Shown here piece after piece: positions 56,787 to 64,000 of a DNA stretch of 64,000 nucleotides; within the stretch, counting starts at the first letter, position 1; each line of letters opens with the position of its first letter. The notes beneath the pieces are model-generated. The model made no database searches. It was not told the DNA's origin and saw nothing but the letters and a program-made list of their open reading frames with translations. Source of the DNA: Oceanospirillum multiglobuliferum (GTDB lineage Bacteria > Pseudomonadota > Gammaproteobacteria > Pseudomonadales > Halomonadaceae); contig NZ_FUXG01000014.1 of the NCBI RefSeq assembly GCF_900167095.1, positions 55,621 through 119,620 on the forward strand. The letters run 5' to 3'. A program made the translations under genes and the position numbers.

Positions 56787-56880
56787 GCGCTTAATCACTT
56801 CTTCAACGTATTAAAATACAAAGAAAAAACATGAAACCAGCTTTTACAGCTTAAAGATTTTTAAATTAGGAAAAATAGAA

Positions 56881-56957
56881 TGGTCGGGATAGAGGGATTC
56901 GAACCCCCGACATCTTGCTCCCAAAGCAAGCGCGCTACCGGACTGCGCTATATCCCG
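56881..56957 (-). tRNA. tRNA-Pro(UGG), copy 1
   Basis: A 77-nt tRNA with acceptor CGGGATA/TATCCCG, anticodon TGG, encoded CCA (reads TGG at 56881-56883). Identical to the copies at 57088 and 57408. Confidence 0.96.
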
Positions 56958-56965
56958 ACTAAAGA

Positions 56966-57042
56966 TGGGGTGAACGATGGGGCTCGAACCCACGACAACC
57001 GGAATCACAATCCGGGACTCTACCAACTGAGCTACGCCCACC
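56966..57042 (-). tRNA. tRNA-His(GUG), copy 1
   Basis: Acceptor GTGGGCG/CGTTCAC with the extra G at position -1 opposite discriminator C, anticodon GTG, encoded CCA. It differs from the second copy by one base in the D-stem (G10-U25 instead of G10-C25). Confidence 0.95.
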
Positions 57043-57087
57043 ACAAAGAGGTGTTACAACTAAAGCAAGTGATTCATAATCACTAAA

Positions 57088-57164
57088 TGGTCGGGATAGA
57101 GGGATTCGAACCCCCGACATCTTGCTCCCAAAGCAAGCGCGCTACCGGACTGCGCTATATCCCG
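57088..57164 (-). tRNA. tRNA-Pro(UGG), copy 2
   Basis: 77 nt, identical in sequence to the copy at 56881, with encoded CCA. Confidence 0.96.
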
Positions 57165-57195
57165 ACTGTACAACAACTTTCTAACATTTTGCTAC

Positions 57196-57272
57196 TGGGG
57201 TGAACGATGGGGCTCGAACCCACGACAACCGGAATCACAATCCGGGGCTCTACCAACTGAGCTACGCCCACC
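57196..57272 (-). tRNA. tRNA-His(GUG), copy 2
   Basis: As for copy 1 but with a standard G10-C25 pair. Anticodon GTG, G-1 position and CCA present. Confidence 0.95.
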
Positions 57273-57310
57273 ACTATATAGCAAATAACAGCAATCCATT
57301 ACTAGGACAC

Positions 57311-57387
57311 TGGCGCGCCCAGCAGGACTCGAACCTGCAACCTACGACTTAGAAGGCCGTTGCTCTATCCGATTAAGCTATAGGCGC
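57311..57387 (-). tRNA. tRNA-Arg(UCU)
   Basis: A 77-nt tRNA with acceptor GCGCCTA/TGGGCGC, anticodon TCT in the loop CTTCTAA, T-arm GGTTCGAGTCC, encoded CCA. Reads AGA codons. Confidence 0.94.
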
Positions 57388-57407
57388 ACTACAAGACTGC
57401 TTCGTAA

Positions 57408-57484
57408 TGGTCGGGATAGAGGGATTCGAACCCCCGACATCTTGCTCCCAAAGCAAGCGCGCTACCGGACTGCGCTATATCCCG
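57408..57484 (-). tRNA. tRNA-Pro(UGG), copy 3 (promoter-proximal)
   Basis: 77 nt, identical to the other two tRNA-Pro copies. The first gene of the cluster in transcription order (Pro, Arg, His, Pro, His, Pro). Confidence 0.96.
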
Positions 57485-57536
57485 AACTCACTTGTTGTTA
57501 CGTTTACCTTTCGGTCAGCGTTTCAACATGGCGCGC

Positions 57537-57565
57537 ATTTTATACACCCTTTTTTTTCTCGTCAA
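57537..57565 (-). promoter_or_regulatory. Sigma70 promoter of the tRNA cluster
   Basis: On the minus strand TTGACG (57560-57565), a 17-bp spacer and TAAAAT (57537-57542), then GCGCGC, a GC discriminator typical of stable RNA promoters. About 50 bp before the first tRNA. Confidence 0.8.
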
Positions 57566-57706
57566 CTCATTTACAAGTTTTTTTAATATTTTCATTTAGA
57601 TAGAAGACATTAATAGAGATAGTTTTCCGCAAGCCGACATCATGAGACAATACAAACAGTCTAAGATAATTCCACAGTAAAGTTCGGCGGGAGCACCCTT
57701 TTTACA

Positions 57707-58567
57707 ATGAGCGCCAAAATCATTGACGGCAATTTAATTGCACAACAAGTTCGGGAAAAAGTTTCTAAAGCAGTTGCAGAGCGCGTAGCCAACGGTAAAT
57801 CAGTACCTGGGCTTGCCGTAGTTCTAGTAGGTAACGATCCCGCATCTGAGGTTTACGTACGTAACAAGAAAGCAGATTGTGAAAAAGCAGGCTTTAAGTC
57901 ATTCTCGCACGACTTAAGCGCTGATACTTCTCAGGAAGACCTGCTGGCGCTTATTGATCAGCTTAATGCTGATCCAAGCGTGAATGGCATTCTTGTACAA
58001 CTGCCATTACCTGCTCATCTGAAGGCAGACCTTATTCTTGAGCGAATTTTACCCAACAAAGATGTTGATGGCTTTCACCCCTACAATCTAGGTCGATTGG
58101 CGCAACGCTTGCCCGTTCTACGCCCTTGCACACCTAAAGGCATCATCACATTGCTCGAAAGCACAGGCGTTAATATTCGTGGACTCAATGCGACTGTTGT
58201 TGGTGCCTCTAATATCGTTGGTCGCCCAATGGCGCTAGAACTATTATTAGCAGGCTGTACCACAACAATTACCCACCGCTTCACTCAAGATTTACCAGGA
58301 AAACTAGCCGATGCAGATATTGTAGTCGTTGGCGTTGGCAAGCCTGGGCTTGTAAAAGGCGAATGGATTAAGGAAGGTGCCATTGTTATTGACGTAGGCA
58401 TCAATCGTTTAGAAAACGGCAAGCTGGTTGGCGATGTTGAATACGAAGTTGCTGCACAACGTGCTGGCTGGATTACACCAGTACCTGGCGGTGTTGGCCC
58501 AATGACTCGCGCATCACTTCTTGAAAATACGCTGCAAGCAGCCGAGATGCACGACGAAGCAAGCTAG
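57707..58567 (+). CDS. folD: Bifunctional methylene-THF dehydrogenase/cyclohydrolase
   Basis: A 286-residue FolD with [16 protein letters not shown] holding the catalytic lysine, [28 protein letters not shown], the NADP fold [17 protein letters not shown] and the C-terminal [19 protein letters not shown]. It interconverts one-carbon folates in the cytoplasm. Divergent from the tRNA cluster. Confidence 0.97.
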   Translation: MSAKIIDGNLIAQQVREKVSKAVAERVANGKSVPGLAVVLVGNDPASEVYVRNKKADCEKAGFKSFSHDLSADTSQEDLLALIDQLNADPSVNGILVQLPLPAHLKADLILERILPNKDVDGFHPYNLGRLAQRLPVLRPCTPKGIITLLESTGVNIRGLNATVVGASNIVGRPMALELLLAGCTTTITHRFTQDLPGKLADADIVVVGVGKPGLVKGEWIKEGAIVIDVGINRLENGKLVGDVEYEVAAQRAGWITPVPGGVGPMTRASLLENTLQAAEMHDEAS

Positions 58568-58586
58568 TTATCGGTTTAAAGTGTAC

Positions 58587-58621
58587 CTAAGCAAACGACA
58601 GAGCCAATGTCGTTTGCTTAG
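58587..58621 (+). terminator. Long perfect hairpin after folD
   Basis: A 14-bp perfect stem (CTAAGCAAACGACA with its complement) and 7-nt loop start 20 bp after the folD stop. No clear T-run follows, so it may stabilise the 3-prime end more than terminate. Confidence 0.5.
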
Positions 58622-58765
58622 AGATGATTATTCTCTGCTGCCCTATTTACGGCTTCACTGCTAACCTGAGTTTAACGATTTAGTTTGGACAGCTATTTCA
58701 TACTCCTCTTTGAGCGGCTCCAAAAACATTATCCATATCGCTTAACCGCCCTCAGGAATTGAGCC

Positions 58766-59329
58766 ATGCAACGCACTATATTTAACACGCCAATAATCAG
58801 CCACTTCTTCTACCTTTTCTCCATCGTTGTATTAAAGCTAACAGGGTGGAAGGCTGAAGGGGTATTTCCAAAAGATTTAAATAAAGCAGTTGTCATAGCG
58901 GCACCTCATACTACCAATTGGGATATGCCGTTTAGCCTAATGATCGCATTTAAACTTAAGCTGCCAATATACTGGCTAGGCAAGCAGTCTATTTTTAAAT
59001 TTCCATTTGGCGGCATCATGCGGTGGATGGGAGGTATTCCTGTTGAGCGCTCCAAGTCTAATAACTTAGTCGGCAGCTTAGTGGATCGCTTTGCAGAGCA
59101 AGAGCACCTGCTCATCATGATGGCGCCCGAAGGCACTCGTGCACAGGTAACTGCTTGGAAGAGTGGCTTTTATCATATCGCCTACAGTGCGAAAGTTCCC
59201 ATTGTTCTAGCTTATATCGACTATCGAAATAAGCGCGGAGGCGTTGGGCCAACCTTTATTCCAACGGGTGATTACGAGCAAGATTTAGCAGAAATACAAC
59301 GTTTCTATGACACTTTTAGAAGGCCATAA
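58766..59329 (+). CDS. 1-acyl-glycerol-3-phosphate acyltransferase-like protein
   Basis: A 187-residue PlsC-domain protein with the catalytic HX4D motif in APHTTNWDMPF and the APEGTR motif, plus GGIPVERSKS. It has a hydrophobic N-terminal segment (HFFYLFSIVVLKLTGW), so probably peripheral at the inner membrane. Short PlsC-like proteins of this type acylate lysophospholipids or related lipids; the acceptor is unknown. Starts behind AGGA. Confidence 0.85.
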   Translation: MQRTIFNTPIISHFFYLFSIVVLKLTGWKAEGVFPKDLNKAVVIAAPHTTNWDMPFSLMIAFKLKLPIYWLGKQSIFKFPFGGIMRWMGGIPVERSKSNNLVGSLVDRFAEQEHLLIMMAPEGTRAQVTAWKSGFYHIAYSAKVPIVLAYIDYRNKRGGVGPTFIPTGDYEQDLAEIQRFYDTFRRP

Positions 59330-59365
59330 TTTAATCCCAATCCCAAAACATTGCTGAAACACTAT

Positions 59366-59542
59366 TTACGGCTGCTCTGGTGATGGTTTTTCAGCTTGTA
59401 TTTGTGCCAGCTTTTGTTGGTAATCTTTTAAAACAATCTGTAGCGCCTGTTCCGCAACAGCTGGATCTATATTGCTATTTTCTAACAGTTCAATAAGATC
59501 AACCGCTAATTGAATATGTTGCGGTGCAGAGGCTAGAGACAT
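59366..59542 (-). CDS. rsmS: RsmS/YbaM (DUF2496) family small regulatory protein
   Basis: A 58-residue reading frame starting at ATG 59540-59542 behind GAGGAG. It begins MSLASAPQHIQLAVDLIELL and continues ENSNIDPAVAEQALQIVLKD, which aligns with E. coli YbaM (RsmS). The family is a small helical protein reported to influence secondary metabolism and virulence regulation in some enterobacteria; the mechanism is unclear. It is a short stand-alone gene between the acyltransferase and a crotonase. Confidence 0.85.
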   Translation of the reverse strand: MSLASAPQHIQLAVDLIELLENSNIDPAVAEQALQIVLKDYQQKLAQIQAEKPSPEQP

Positions 59543-59619
59543 TAGAACTCCTCGATAACTCGTAAAAGCCGAGCATTATAAAATGCTTCGGCTAAACAGT
59601 GGTGCGTTATTTATGAGCA

Positions 59620-60429
59620 TCATGAAAAAACTGGTGCTCTCTTTTGTATATTAGCCTGCACCGCTTCGAGTTGATTAGCACTGAATAACAAAGTTCTCTG
59701 CAAAGCCTCTTCACGCGCAAGACTTGCTTTGTTATCGCCATCGTATTGATTAAATAAGTGCTTAACCGCTTTAACGGCATCAGGATTGTTGGCCACAATG
59801 CTTCGTGCCAGCTCAAGCGCTACCGTAACAGGATCATCAGCCAACTGAGTGCTCAACCCCAGCTGTTGCGCCTCACGCCCACTGATGCGCTTGCCAGTCA
59901 TAGCCAGTAGCTTCAACTGATCTAACGCTGCAACAGAACATCCCACCATAGTGATGCCCATATCAGGAATGATTCCCCAGCGTATTTCCATCACCGACAG
60001 TTGGCTCTCTGGATGGGTGATGCGAAAGTCAGCGCCCAGCGCCAGCTGAAAACCACCACCAAAAACATAACCCTGCAACGCTGCAATCACAGGCACCTTA
60101 AGCTGCTGCCAACCTACTACAACCTGCTGCACATAATTACCTAGCCATTGCTGTTCTGGCTCGCCTTTGCTAAGCAAGGTTTCAATAGCAGAAGGATCCG
60201 TCATCACCCCTTGCACATCCAACCCCGCACAGAAGTGCTCACCCGTCGCCGTTAGCACTACCGCACGCACGGTAGAATCATCAGCGATAGCTTGTTGAGC
60301 CTCTAGCAGTGCTGCAAACATTGGCATATCAAGGGCGTTCATTTTTTCTGGACGGTTAAAACAAACAGTGGCGATATGATCTTCAATGGTTAACGAAATT
60401 CGGTCGTGCAAATTATGTATCTGTGTCAT
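59620..60429 (-). CDS. Enoyl-CoA hydratase/isomerase family protein (crotonase fold)
   Basis: A 269-residue crotonase with the oxyanion segments GEHFCAGLDVQG and GYVFGGGFQLALGADFRIT. The start is ATG 60427-60429 (MTQIHNLHDRISLTIED) with AGGTG upstream; a longer frame is rejected. The position of the usual catalytic glutamate reads SVMEIRWGIIPDMG, which keeps one Glu. It may act on dienoyl- or enoyl-CoA esters; the substrate is unknown. Confidence 0.86.
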   Translation of the reverse strand: MTQIHNLHDRISLTIEDHIATVCFNRPEKMNALDMPMFAALLEAQQAIADDSTVRAVVLTATGEHFCAGLDVQGVMTDPSAIETLLSKGEPEQQWLGNYVQQVVVGWQQLKVPVIAALQGYVFGGGFQLALGADFRITHPESQLSVMEIRWGIIPDMGITMVGCSVAALDQLKLLAMTGKRISGREAQQLGLSTQLADDPVTVALELARSIVANNPDAVKAVKHLFNQYDGDNKASLAREEALQRTLLFSANQLEAVQANIQKRAPVFS

Positions 60430-60568
60430 GGCACACCTGTGGAAGTAATTATTAAAACAGTTGTTTGAATGCGGCTCCACATTAGCAAACTTTTCTGAAT
60501 AGAACCATGGGGAAACGACATAATCTCCGCTATGCTGAAATGAAAGCCAAAGACACGCAGAGTTATTT

Positions 60569-61471
60569 ATGGGAAAGACCACTAACGCCATTAAATTTGG
60601 GTTATACCTTGCCCTATCTCTACTTTTATTGCAGGTGCTATTCCCCCTAGCAATACAGGCTGCTCAAACCGTACGCATAACCCGTCCTCAATCAAGTGAG
60701 GATGCAAGCTTTAGTTATTTTGCACAACTTCTACAAAACGCTTTGGACAAAACGACCTTGCAGCATGGCAAGGCATTAGTGATACAAAGTGCTTTTGTAA
60801 TGGAGCAAGGACGGGCAGAGAAAAATCTAGCGGAGTCTGAATATATTGATGTGCATTGGATGGGCACAAGCAGAAAAAGAGAACAGACTCTAAAAGCGAT
60901 ACGCATCCCTCTACTTAAAGGTTTGCTTGGCTATAGAGGCATGATTATACGCCAAGCTGATCAAGCGCTATTTATGTCAATAAAAGACTGGGGCGAGCTA
61001 AAAAAATACCCTCTTTGCCAAGGCATGCACTGGCCAGACAGCGATATTTTGCAACAAGCGGGATTTAAAGTAGTGCGAGTAGTTCGCTATGAGGCGATGT
61101 TTGCCATGCTAGAAAACCAACGCTGTCGATTTTTCCCCAGAGGCGTACATGAAGGCCCTTCAGAGGCTCAAGCTAGAAACGGTGCTAAAGATGATATTGC
61201 TTGGTTTGATAAACGGTTAATTTACTACCCTTTTCCGATGTATTTCTTTACCAGTCGCAACAATATTGCTTTAGCAAAGCGTATTGAAGAGGGCTTAAAT
61301 ATCATGATTGAGACGGGCGAGTTTGATGCCTACATGGCTCAACACCTTGTCACCCGTCATCTCTTTCCGTTTAGCCAGTGGGCTAAGCGTGTGGCAATAC
61401 AGCTGCCAAACCCAGAACTGCCAGATGATACCAACATCACCGATAAAAAATATTGGCTAGTACCGGAATAA
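60569..61471 (+). CDS. Periplasmic solute-binding-like protein of unknown function
   Basis: A 300-residue protein with a signal peptide (LYLALSLLLLQVLFPLAIQA). TVRITRPQSSEDASFSYFAQ starts a type-II periplasmic binding fold, like the family 3 binding proteins fused or related to diguanylate cyclase and kinase sensors. No transporter genes are adjacent, so it may be a stand-alone receptor. Divergent from the crotonase gene. Confidence 0.65.
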   Translation: MGKTTNAIKFGLYLALSLLLLQVLFPLAIQAAQTVRITRPQSSEDASFSYFAQLLQNALDKTTLQHGKALVIQSAFVMEQGRAEKNLAESEYIDVHWMGTSRKREQTLKAIRIPLLKGLLGYRGMIIRQADQALFMSIKDWGELKKYPLCQGMHWPDSDILQQAGFKVVRVVRYEAMFAMLENQRCRFFPRGVHEGPSEAQARNGAKDDIAWFDKRLIYYPFPMYFFTSRNNIALAKRIEEGLNIMIETGEFDAYMAQHLVTRHLFPFSQWAKRVAIQLPNPELPDDTNITDKKYWLVPE

Positions 61472-61493
61472 GCTGTACCTGCGATACAGCGGC

Positions 61494-61904
61494 TTAATCT
61501 TGACCTAAACCTTGTCCTGCAAACTTACGGGCGATCAGCTCAATTGCATAACCATCTGGATCACGCACAAAAGCAATCTCTGTAGAACCGCCTTTTACAG
61601 GGCCTGGCTCTCGAGTAATCACGCCACCTGACGCACGAATTTTGTCACAAGCCTGATAGACATCTTCAACCTCTACCGCAAGATGTCCAAAGGCCTTGCC
61701 CATATCGTAGCTTTCTACACCCCAGTTATAAGTCAACTCCAATACTGTCGTATCGGTTTCTTCGCCATAACCCAAAAAAGCTAAAGTATATTGGTACTCA
61801 GGATTTTCTGACCGACGCAACAGCGTCATCCCCATAACTTGGGTATAAAAATCAATTGAGCGTTGCAAGTCACCAACCCGCAACATAGTGTGTAATAAAC
61901 GCAC
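61494..61904 (-). CDS. gloA: Lactoylglutathione lyase (glyoxalase I)
   Basis: A 136-residue GloA closely matching the E. coli enzyme: [20 protein letters not shown] with the metal-ligand histidine, [15 protein letters not shown], and [13 protein letters not shown] with the metal-ligand glutamate. The start is probably GTG 61902-61904 with GAGG upstream; the longer frame adds 16 unrelated residues. It detoxifies methylglyoxal with glutathione. Confidence 0.95.
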   Translation of the reverse strand: MRLLHTMLRVGDLQRSIDFYTQVMGMTLLRRSENPEYQYTLAFLGYGEETDTTVLELTYNWGVESYDMGKAFGHLAVEVEDVYQACDKIRASGGVITREPGPVKGGSTEIAFVRDPDGYAIELIARKFAGQGLGQD

Positions 61905-62054
61905 AGATAAAACCTCATTCAAATAGCCTGCACAGCACAGAGCCAATGGCAAAATATTATACCGGAAAGCCTGCCCCTCTAAGCTTCTCTAGCAGCTTTT
62001 TGTTGATTAACCGATCAATTTCAACGAGTTATAGAAAAAAATAAATATTAAGTA

Positions 62055-62083
62055 TTTACAAGGGAAATAAATAAATATAGTAT
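62055..62083 (+). promoter_or_regulatory. Possible promoter of tRNA-Ser
   Basis: TTTACA (62055-62060), a 17-bp AT-rich spacer and TAGTAT (62078-62083), 10 bp before the tRNA. The match to -10 is partial. Confidence 0.4.
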
Positions 62084-62093
62084 ACGCCTCGCT

Positions 62094-62184
62094 GGAGGGA
62101 TGGCAGAGCGGTTGAATGCACCGGTCTTGAAAACCGGCAAAGGTTAATAGCCTTTCTAGGGTTCAAATCCCTATCCCTCCGCCA
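62094..62184 (+). tRNA. tRNA-Ser(UGA)
   Basis: A 91-nt class II tRNA with acceptor GGAGGGA/TCCCTCC, anticodon TGA, long variable arm, T-arm GGTTCAAATCC and encoded CCA. It marks the border between core genes and the cassette-like accessory DNA. Confidence 0.95.
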
Positions 62185-62191
62185 TTATTCG

Positions 62192-62224
62192 AAGGGGTTG
62201 CTTTTACAAGCAACCCCTTTTTTT
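62192..62224 (+). terminator. Terminator after tRNA-Ser
   Basis: AAGGGGTTGC (62192-62201) pairs with GCAACCCCTT (62210-62219), followed by a T-run to 62224. Confidence 0.88.
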
Positions 62225-62589
62225 ATACTTGCTTCTTTCAAGCATCACCTCTTTGCCCCTCTCTTTTAAAGCTTCCTTTTACACCCAACACAAAGCATAT
62301 CTCCAACGTACTGCCCCACATCTGACGCGTTATAGTCATCATACCGTAAAGCATTTTAGCGCCGAAACCTTGATCAATAACAAGGTGTTAAGCGTTTCGG
62401 GTATAGCCCGAGGGATGATTGTTGCCAGCGCACCAGAAAACAGGTAAAAGAAAGCTTTATTAGAAAGAAATAGTGAACCAAGCGAGCGACTTAGGCGTGG
62501 AACAGGCCAGAAAATAGTTCGCAGATAAGCCACAGGTTGACAGGGAAAACATCGTGTTAAAAAGCAAACTCCCTAGAGTGCCAGTGTCC
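62225..62589. other. Accessory segment without a recognisable gene
   Basis: This stretch is AT-rich and has only short unconvincing frames on both strands. It has several small palindromes (for example CCTTG/CAAGG around 62368-62382) and a GCGTTATAG at about 62327 that resembles an attC right-arm end. It could be a non-coding cassette or cassette debris; nothing in it can be assigned. Confidence 0.35.
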
Positions 62590-62648
62590 GTTCAACAAAC
62601 GTTTATAGCCATGGCTTCGCCATCTGTATAACCGCTTAATAGTTAAGT
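62590..62648 (+). repeat. Possible short attC site
   Basis: GTTCAAC (62590-62596) fits RYYYAAC and GTTAAGT (62642-62648) fits GTTRRRY. Between them lie imperfect arms (GTTTATA/TGTATAAC) and a hairpin ATGGC-TTC-GCCAT. The spacing (59 bp) and symmetry resemble short attC sites, but the arms are weak. Confidence 0.35.
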
Positions 62649-62689
62649 TTATGAGTCGTCCGTATTATTATTTTTTTGAGGGAAAGTAA

Positions 62690-63145
62690 GTGTTAGAAGA
62701 GATGTTAGAGTTACCAGCTATTGTTCAAGGGGCGTTAGGCTCGGCGTTATTTGCTATTGTTCTGTGGTTGCTAAAGTTGGGCAGCTCATTTCTAGTTGAT
62801 AGAGTTTCATTTATAGACAATAAAATGAAAGTACATAAAATTAACGCTCAGTTATTACGTTGTAAAGCTTTACAACATGGAGAGCCTGCAACGGTAACTT
62901 TTGCCTTAGTTGGGCTAATTTATCTTGCGTTGGCTAATATACTTAAAGCAGTTATCTGCCTCATTGTTGGCTATGGTTTAAGTTCTTATATGGCAATGTT
63001 CTCTGGCATCAGTTTGGTATTTGCTCTGTATTTTGTACTTCAAGCGTTAGCTTGTGTAAGTGATGAGGCTGATGGTGATAATTATCAAGAGAAAATTGAA
63101 AATTTAGAGGGACAGCTAAGCGAGCTTACATCGGTGAAAAAATAA
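62690..63145 (+). CDS. Integron cassette gene: three-helix membrane protein of unknown function
   Basis: A 151-residue protein starting at GTG 62690 behind GAGGGAAAG. Hydrophobic helices lie at about 13-33, 68-94 and 101-122, with an acidic, coiled C-terminal tail (SDEADGDNYQEKIENLEGQLS). I do not recognise the family. It lies between a possible attC (62590-62648) and a clear attC (63146-63272) in the orientation expected of a gene cassette. Confidence 0.7.
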   Translation: MLEEMLELPAIVQGALGSALFAIVLWLLKLGSSFLVDRVSFIDNKMKVHKINAQLLRCKALQHGEPATVTFALVGLIYLALANILKAVICLIVGYGLSSYMAMFSGISLVFALYFVLQALACVSDEADGDNYQEKIENLEGQLSELTSVKK

Positions 63146-63272
63146 AATTAACAAAGCATTTAAGAGTGATTCCGAACGCTTGGCATTTTTATTCCATCGT
63201 TGGGTTTTGTGTCTACGGTGGTACGGTTTAGTTTCGTGGTAGCGTTGCTCACACCTTAATGCGGCGTTATGC
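63146..63272 (+). repeat. Integron attC site (Vibrio superintegron-like, 127 bp)
   Basis: The site begins one base after the upstream gene stop with AATTAAC and ends GTTATGC (63266-63272). The left arm (AAAGCATTTAAGAGTGATT, then AACGCTTGG) is complementary, with bulges, to the right arm (GTAGCGTTGCTCACACCTTA, then ATGCGGC). This is the folded single-strand form recognised by integron integrases. The sequence closely resembles, from memory, Vibrio superintegron repeats. Confidence 0.78.
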
Positions 63273-63315
63273 GTTTTAAGAATTTTTTGGGTTAAGCTAT
63301 TTTATTGGAGTTATA

Positions 63316-63687
63316 GTGGAATTATTGGTTGTATTTTTAGCGTTAAGTCTAGTTTTTCTTCTTTGCTATGTTTGTAAATTGAAATCAAAAGATATTGAAC
63401 TTGTTGATAAAGAAGTGGAGCTTCAAAAAACGAAAAATGAAAAAATTGCAGAGTTTTTTCTTAGAGGTCATGTCATTTTAGGGTTAAGAGAATATAAAAA
63501 TTATACAGATGTACTAGAAGGCAAGTTCTTACAAGATCGCAATGCGTTATATGCAGACTTTCTAGAAGAGTGTAAGCAGTACTCAGAAGAGGATCGCAAA
63601 GAAATAGAAGAGTTTTATGCAAAGGACTATGCTGAAACGTCTGACACCAAATTAGCGTTATACCGTCGTTCAACTCTAGTTTGGTAG
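63316..63687 (+). CDS. Cassette gene product with N-terminal anchor, probably truncated by an IS
   Basis: A 123-residue frame from GTG 63316. One N-terminal membrane helix (ELLVVFLALSLVFLLCYVCK) is followed by a charged, helical cytoplasmic region (KSKDIELVDKEVELQKTKNE). No known family is recognised. The frame stops at TAG exactly where the IS256-like left end starts, and no attC follows. The C-terminus and its attC were probably displaced by the insertion. The start lies 43 bp after the preceding attC, as in cassettes. Confidence 0.55.
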   Translation: MELLVVFLALSLVFLLCYVCKLKSKDIELVDKEVELQKTKNEKIAEFFLRGHVILGLREYKNYTDVLEGKFLQDRNALYADFLEECKQYSEEDRKEIEEFYAKDYAETSDTKLALYRRSTLVW

Positions 63688-64000
63688 TGTTCAAAACTCT
63701 GTGTCACCTCTATAGTTTAACCCTTATAGGGAGTGACACATCATGTCTGATAAATACGAAATTGATATTCAAGCCTTTGCCAAAGCGCTTCAGTCTGGAC
63801 AAGATCTCAACGGTAAAGATGGCTTACTAACCCCTTTGATTAAGCAGATTACCGAAGCCGCTTTGGCTGCTGAGCTAGATCAGCATTTAGCTCAGGATTC
63901 TCAGCCCAACCGTAAGAACGGTGCCTCCCGCAAAACTATCAAGACCGCAACGGGATCTTTTGAGCTGGATACCCCTCGTGATCGTAATGGTTCTTTTGAA
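63688..64000 (+). mobile_element. IS256-family insertion sequence, left part
   Basis: The left end is placed near 63688 (TGTTCAAAACTCTGTGTCA), a sequence typical in form of IS256-type terminal inverted repeats. The transposase gene starts 55 bp in. The right end is outside the window, so the inverted repeat and target duplication cannot be verified. Confidence 0.65.
63743..64000 (+). CDS. IS256-family (mutator-type) transposase, N-terminal part (partial)
   Basis: The frame is open from ATG 63743 to the window end (86 codons). It has a start like MSDKYEIDIQAFAKALQSGQ and then LLTPLIKQITEAALAAELDQ, NRKNGASRKTIKTATGSFEL and DTPRDRNGSFE. This is the conserved N-terminal region of IS256/mutator transposases; the DDE catalytic domain lies beyond the window. 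Confidence 0.9.
   Translation, partial: MSDKYEIDIQAFAKALQSGQDLNGKDGLLTPLIKQITEAALAAELDQHLAQDSQPNRKNGASRKTIKTATGSFELDTPRDRNGSFE

Noticed and set aside
56844..57086. Open frames in the tRNA cluster (including ones resembling annotated hypothetical proteins)
   Set aside because: They lie entirely within tRNA genes and spacers; repeated similarity comes from the tRNA copies.
56881..57484. Repeated blocks resembling a CRISPR array
   Set aside because: The repeats are tRNA genes with cloverleaf structure and encoded CCA; spacing is irregular.
62094..62184. tRNA-Ser as an integration site with a duplicated 3-prime end nearby
   Set aside because: I looked for a repeat of the tRNA 3-prime end up to 64000 and did not find one; an att site further away cannot be excluded.
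62229..62533. Short frames on both strands after tRNA-Ser
   Set aside because: No ribosome binding site, no recognisable domains, and both strands open over the same region; left as unassigned accessory DNA.

Overview
The window looks like chromosomal DNA of a marine gammaproteobacterium, most likely an Oceanospirillales/Oceanospirillaceae-type organism. This is inferred from the gene set (an MvaT-type nucleoid protein, FadBA, a pyruvate dehydrogenase E2 with two lipoyl domains, the tig-clpP-clpX-lon-hupB-ppiD block), the moderately AT-rich base composition, and Vibrio-like integron attC sequences. No species assignment is possible without a database search.

Layout. 1-5228: a TyrR-like sigma54 activator gene (only its N-terminal part is inside the window) faces a transsulfuration-type PLP enzyme, an OsmC protein and a polar amino-acid ABC transporter. 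The intergenic region holds palindromes and a well-spaced sigma54 promoter, so this reads as an activator-controlled uptake and breakdown operon for a (sulfur) amino acid. 5523-9921: aceE-aceF. 10112-13923: tRNA-Asn and the fadBA beta-oxidation operon. 14351-16354: a TetR regulator with a radical SAM protein, then mvaT. 16427-20517: thiamine kinase facing a thiamine ABC transporter (thiBPQ). 20514-24503: an Ig-like lipoprotein and a GAF-PAS-GGDEF-EAL protein. 24764-28429: Na/phosphate symporter, a small basic protein, an AhpD-like protein, and a DM13 protein followed by what looks like half of a VCR-type attC site.

28481-33642: acetyltransferase, hydrolase and a sigma54-type two-component system, divergent from 33922-41522, a compact tungstate/molybdate uptake and molybdenum cofactor cluster (tupABC-mobA, mobB-moeA-moaCD fusion-moaE-moaA). 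The intergenic region has a GGGACA-N3-TGTCCC palindrome and a sigma54-like promoter, so the two-component system may control tup/Moco expression. 41668-48321: an RND efflux system (outer membrane factor, adaptor, pump) and a GhrA-like reductase. 48381-56707: ppiD, hupB, lon, clpX, clpP, tig on the minus strand. 56881-57484: six tRNA genes (Pro, His, Pro, His, Arg, Pro in plus-strand order). 57707-61904: folD, an acyltransferase, rsmS (58 codons), a crotonase, a periplasmic binding-like protein and gloA.

62094-64000: tRNA-Ser, then an accessory segment with integron-cassette character: a three-helix membrane protein, a 127-bp attC site very like Vibrio superintegron repeats, a second small membrane-anchored protein, and an IS256-family element cutting in at about 63688 and running off the window. 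No integrase is visible, so this is either the distal part of an array or a cluster of attC sites without integrase. This right edge, together with the attC fragment at 27979, is the most unusual part of the window.
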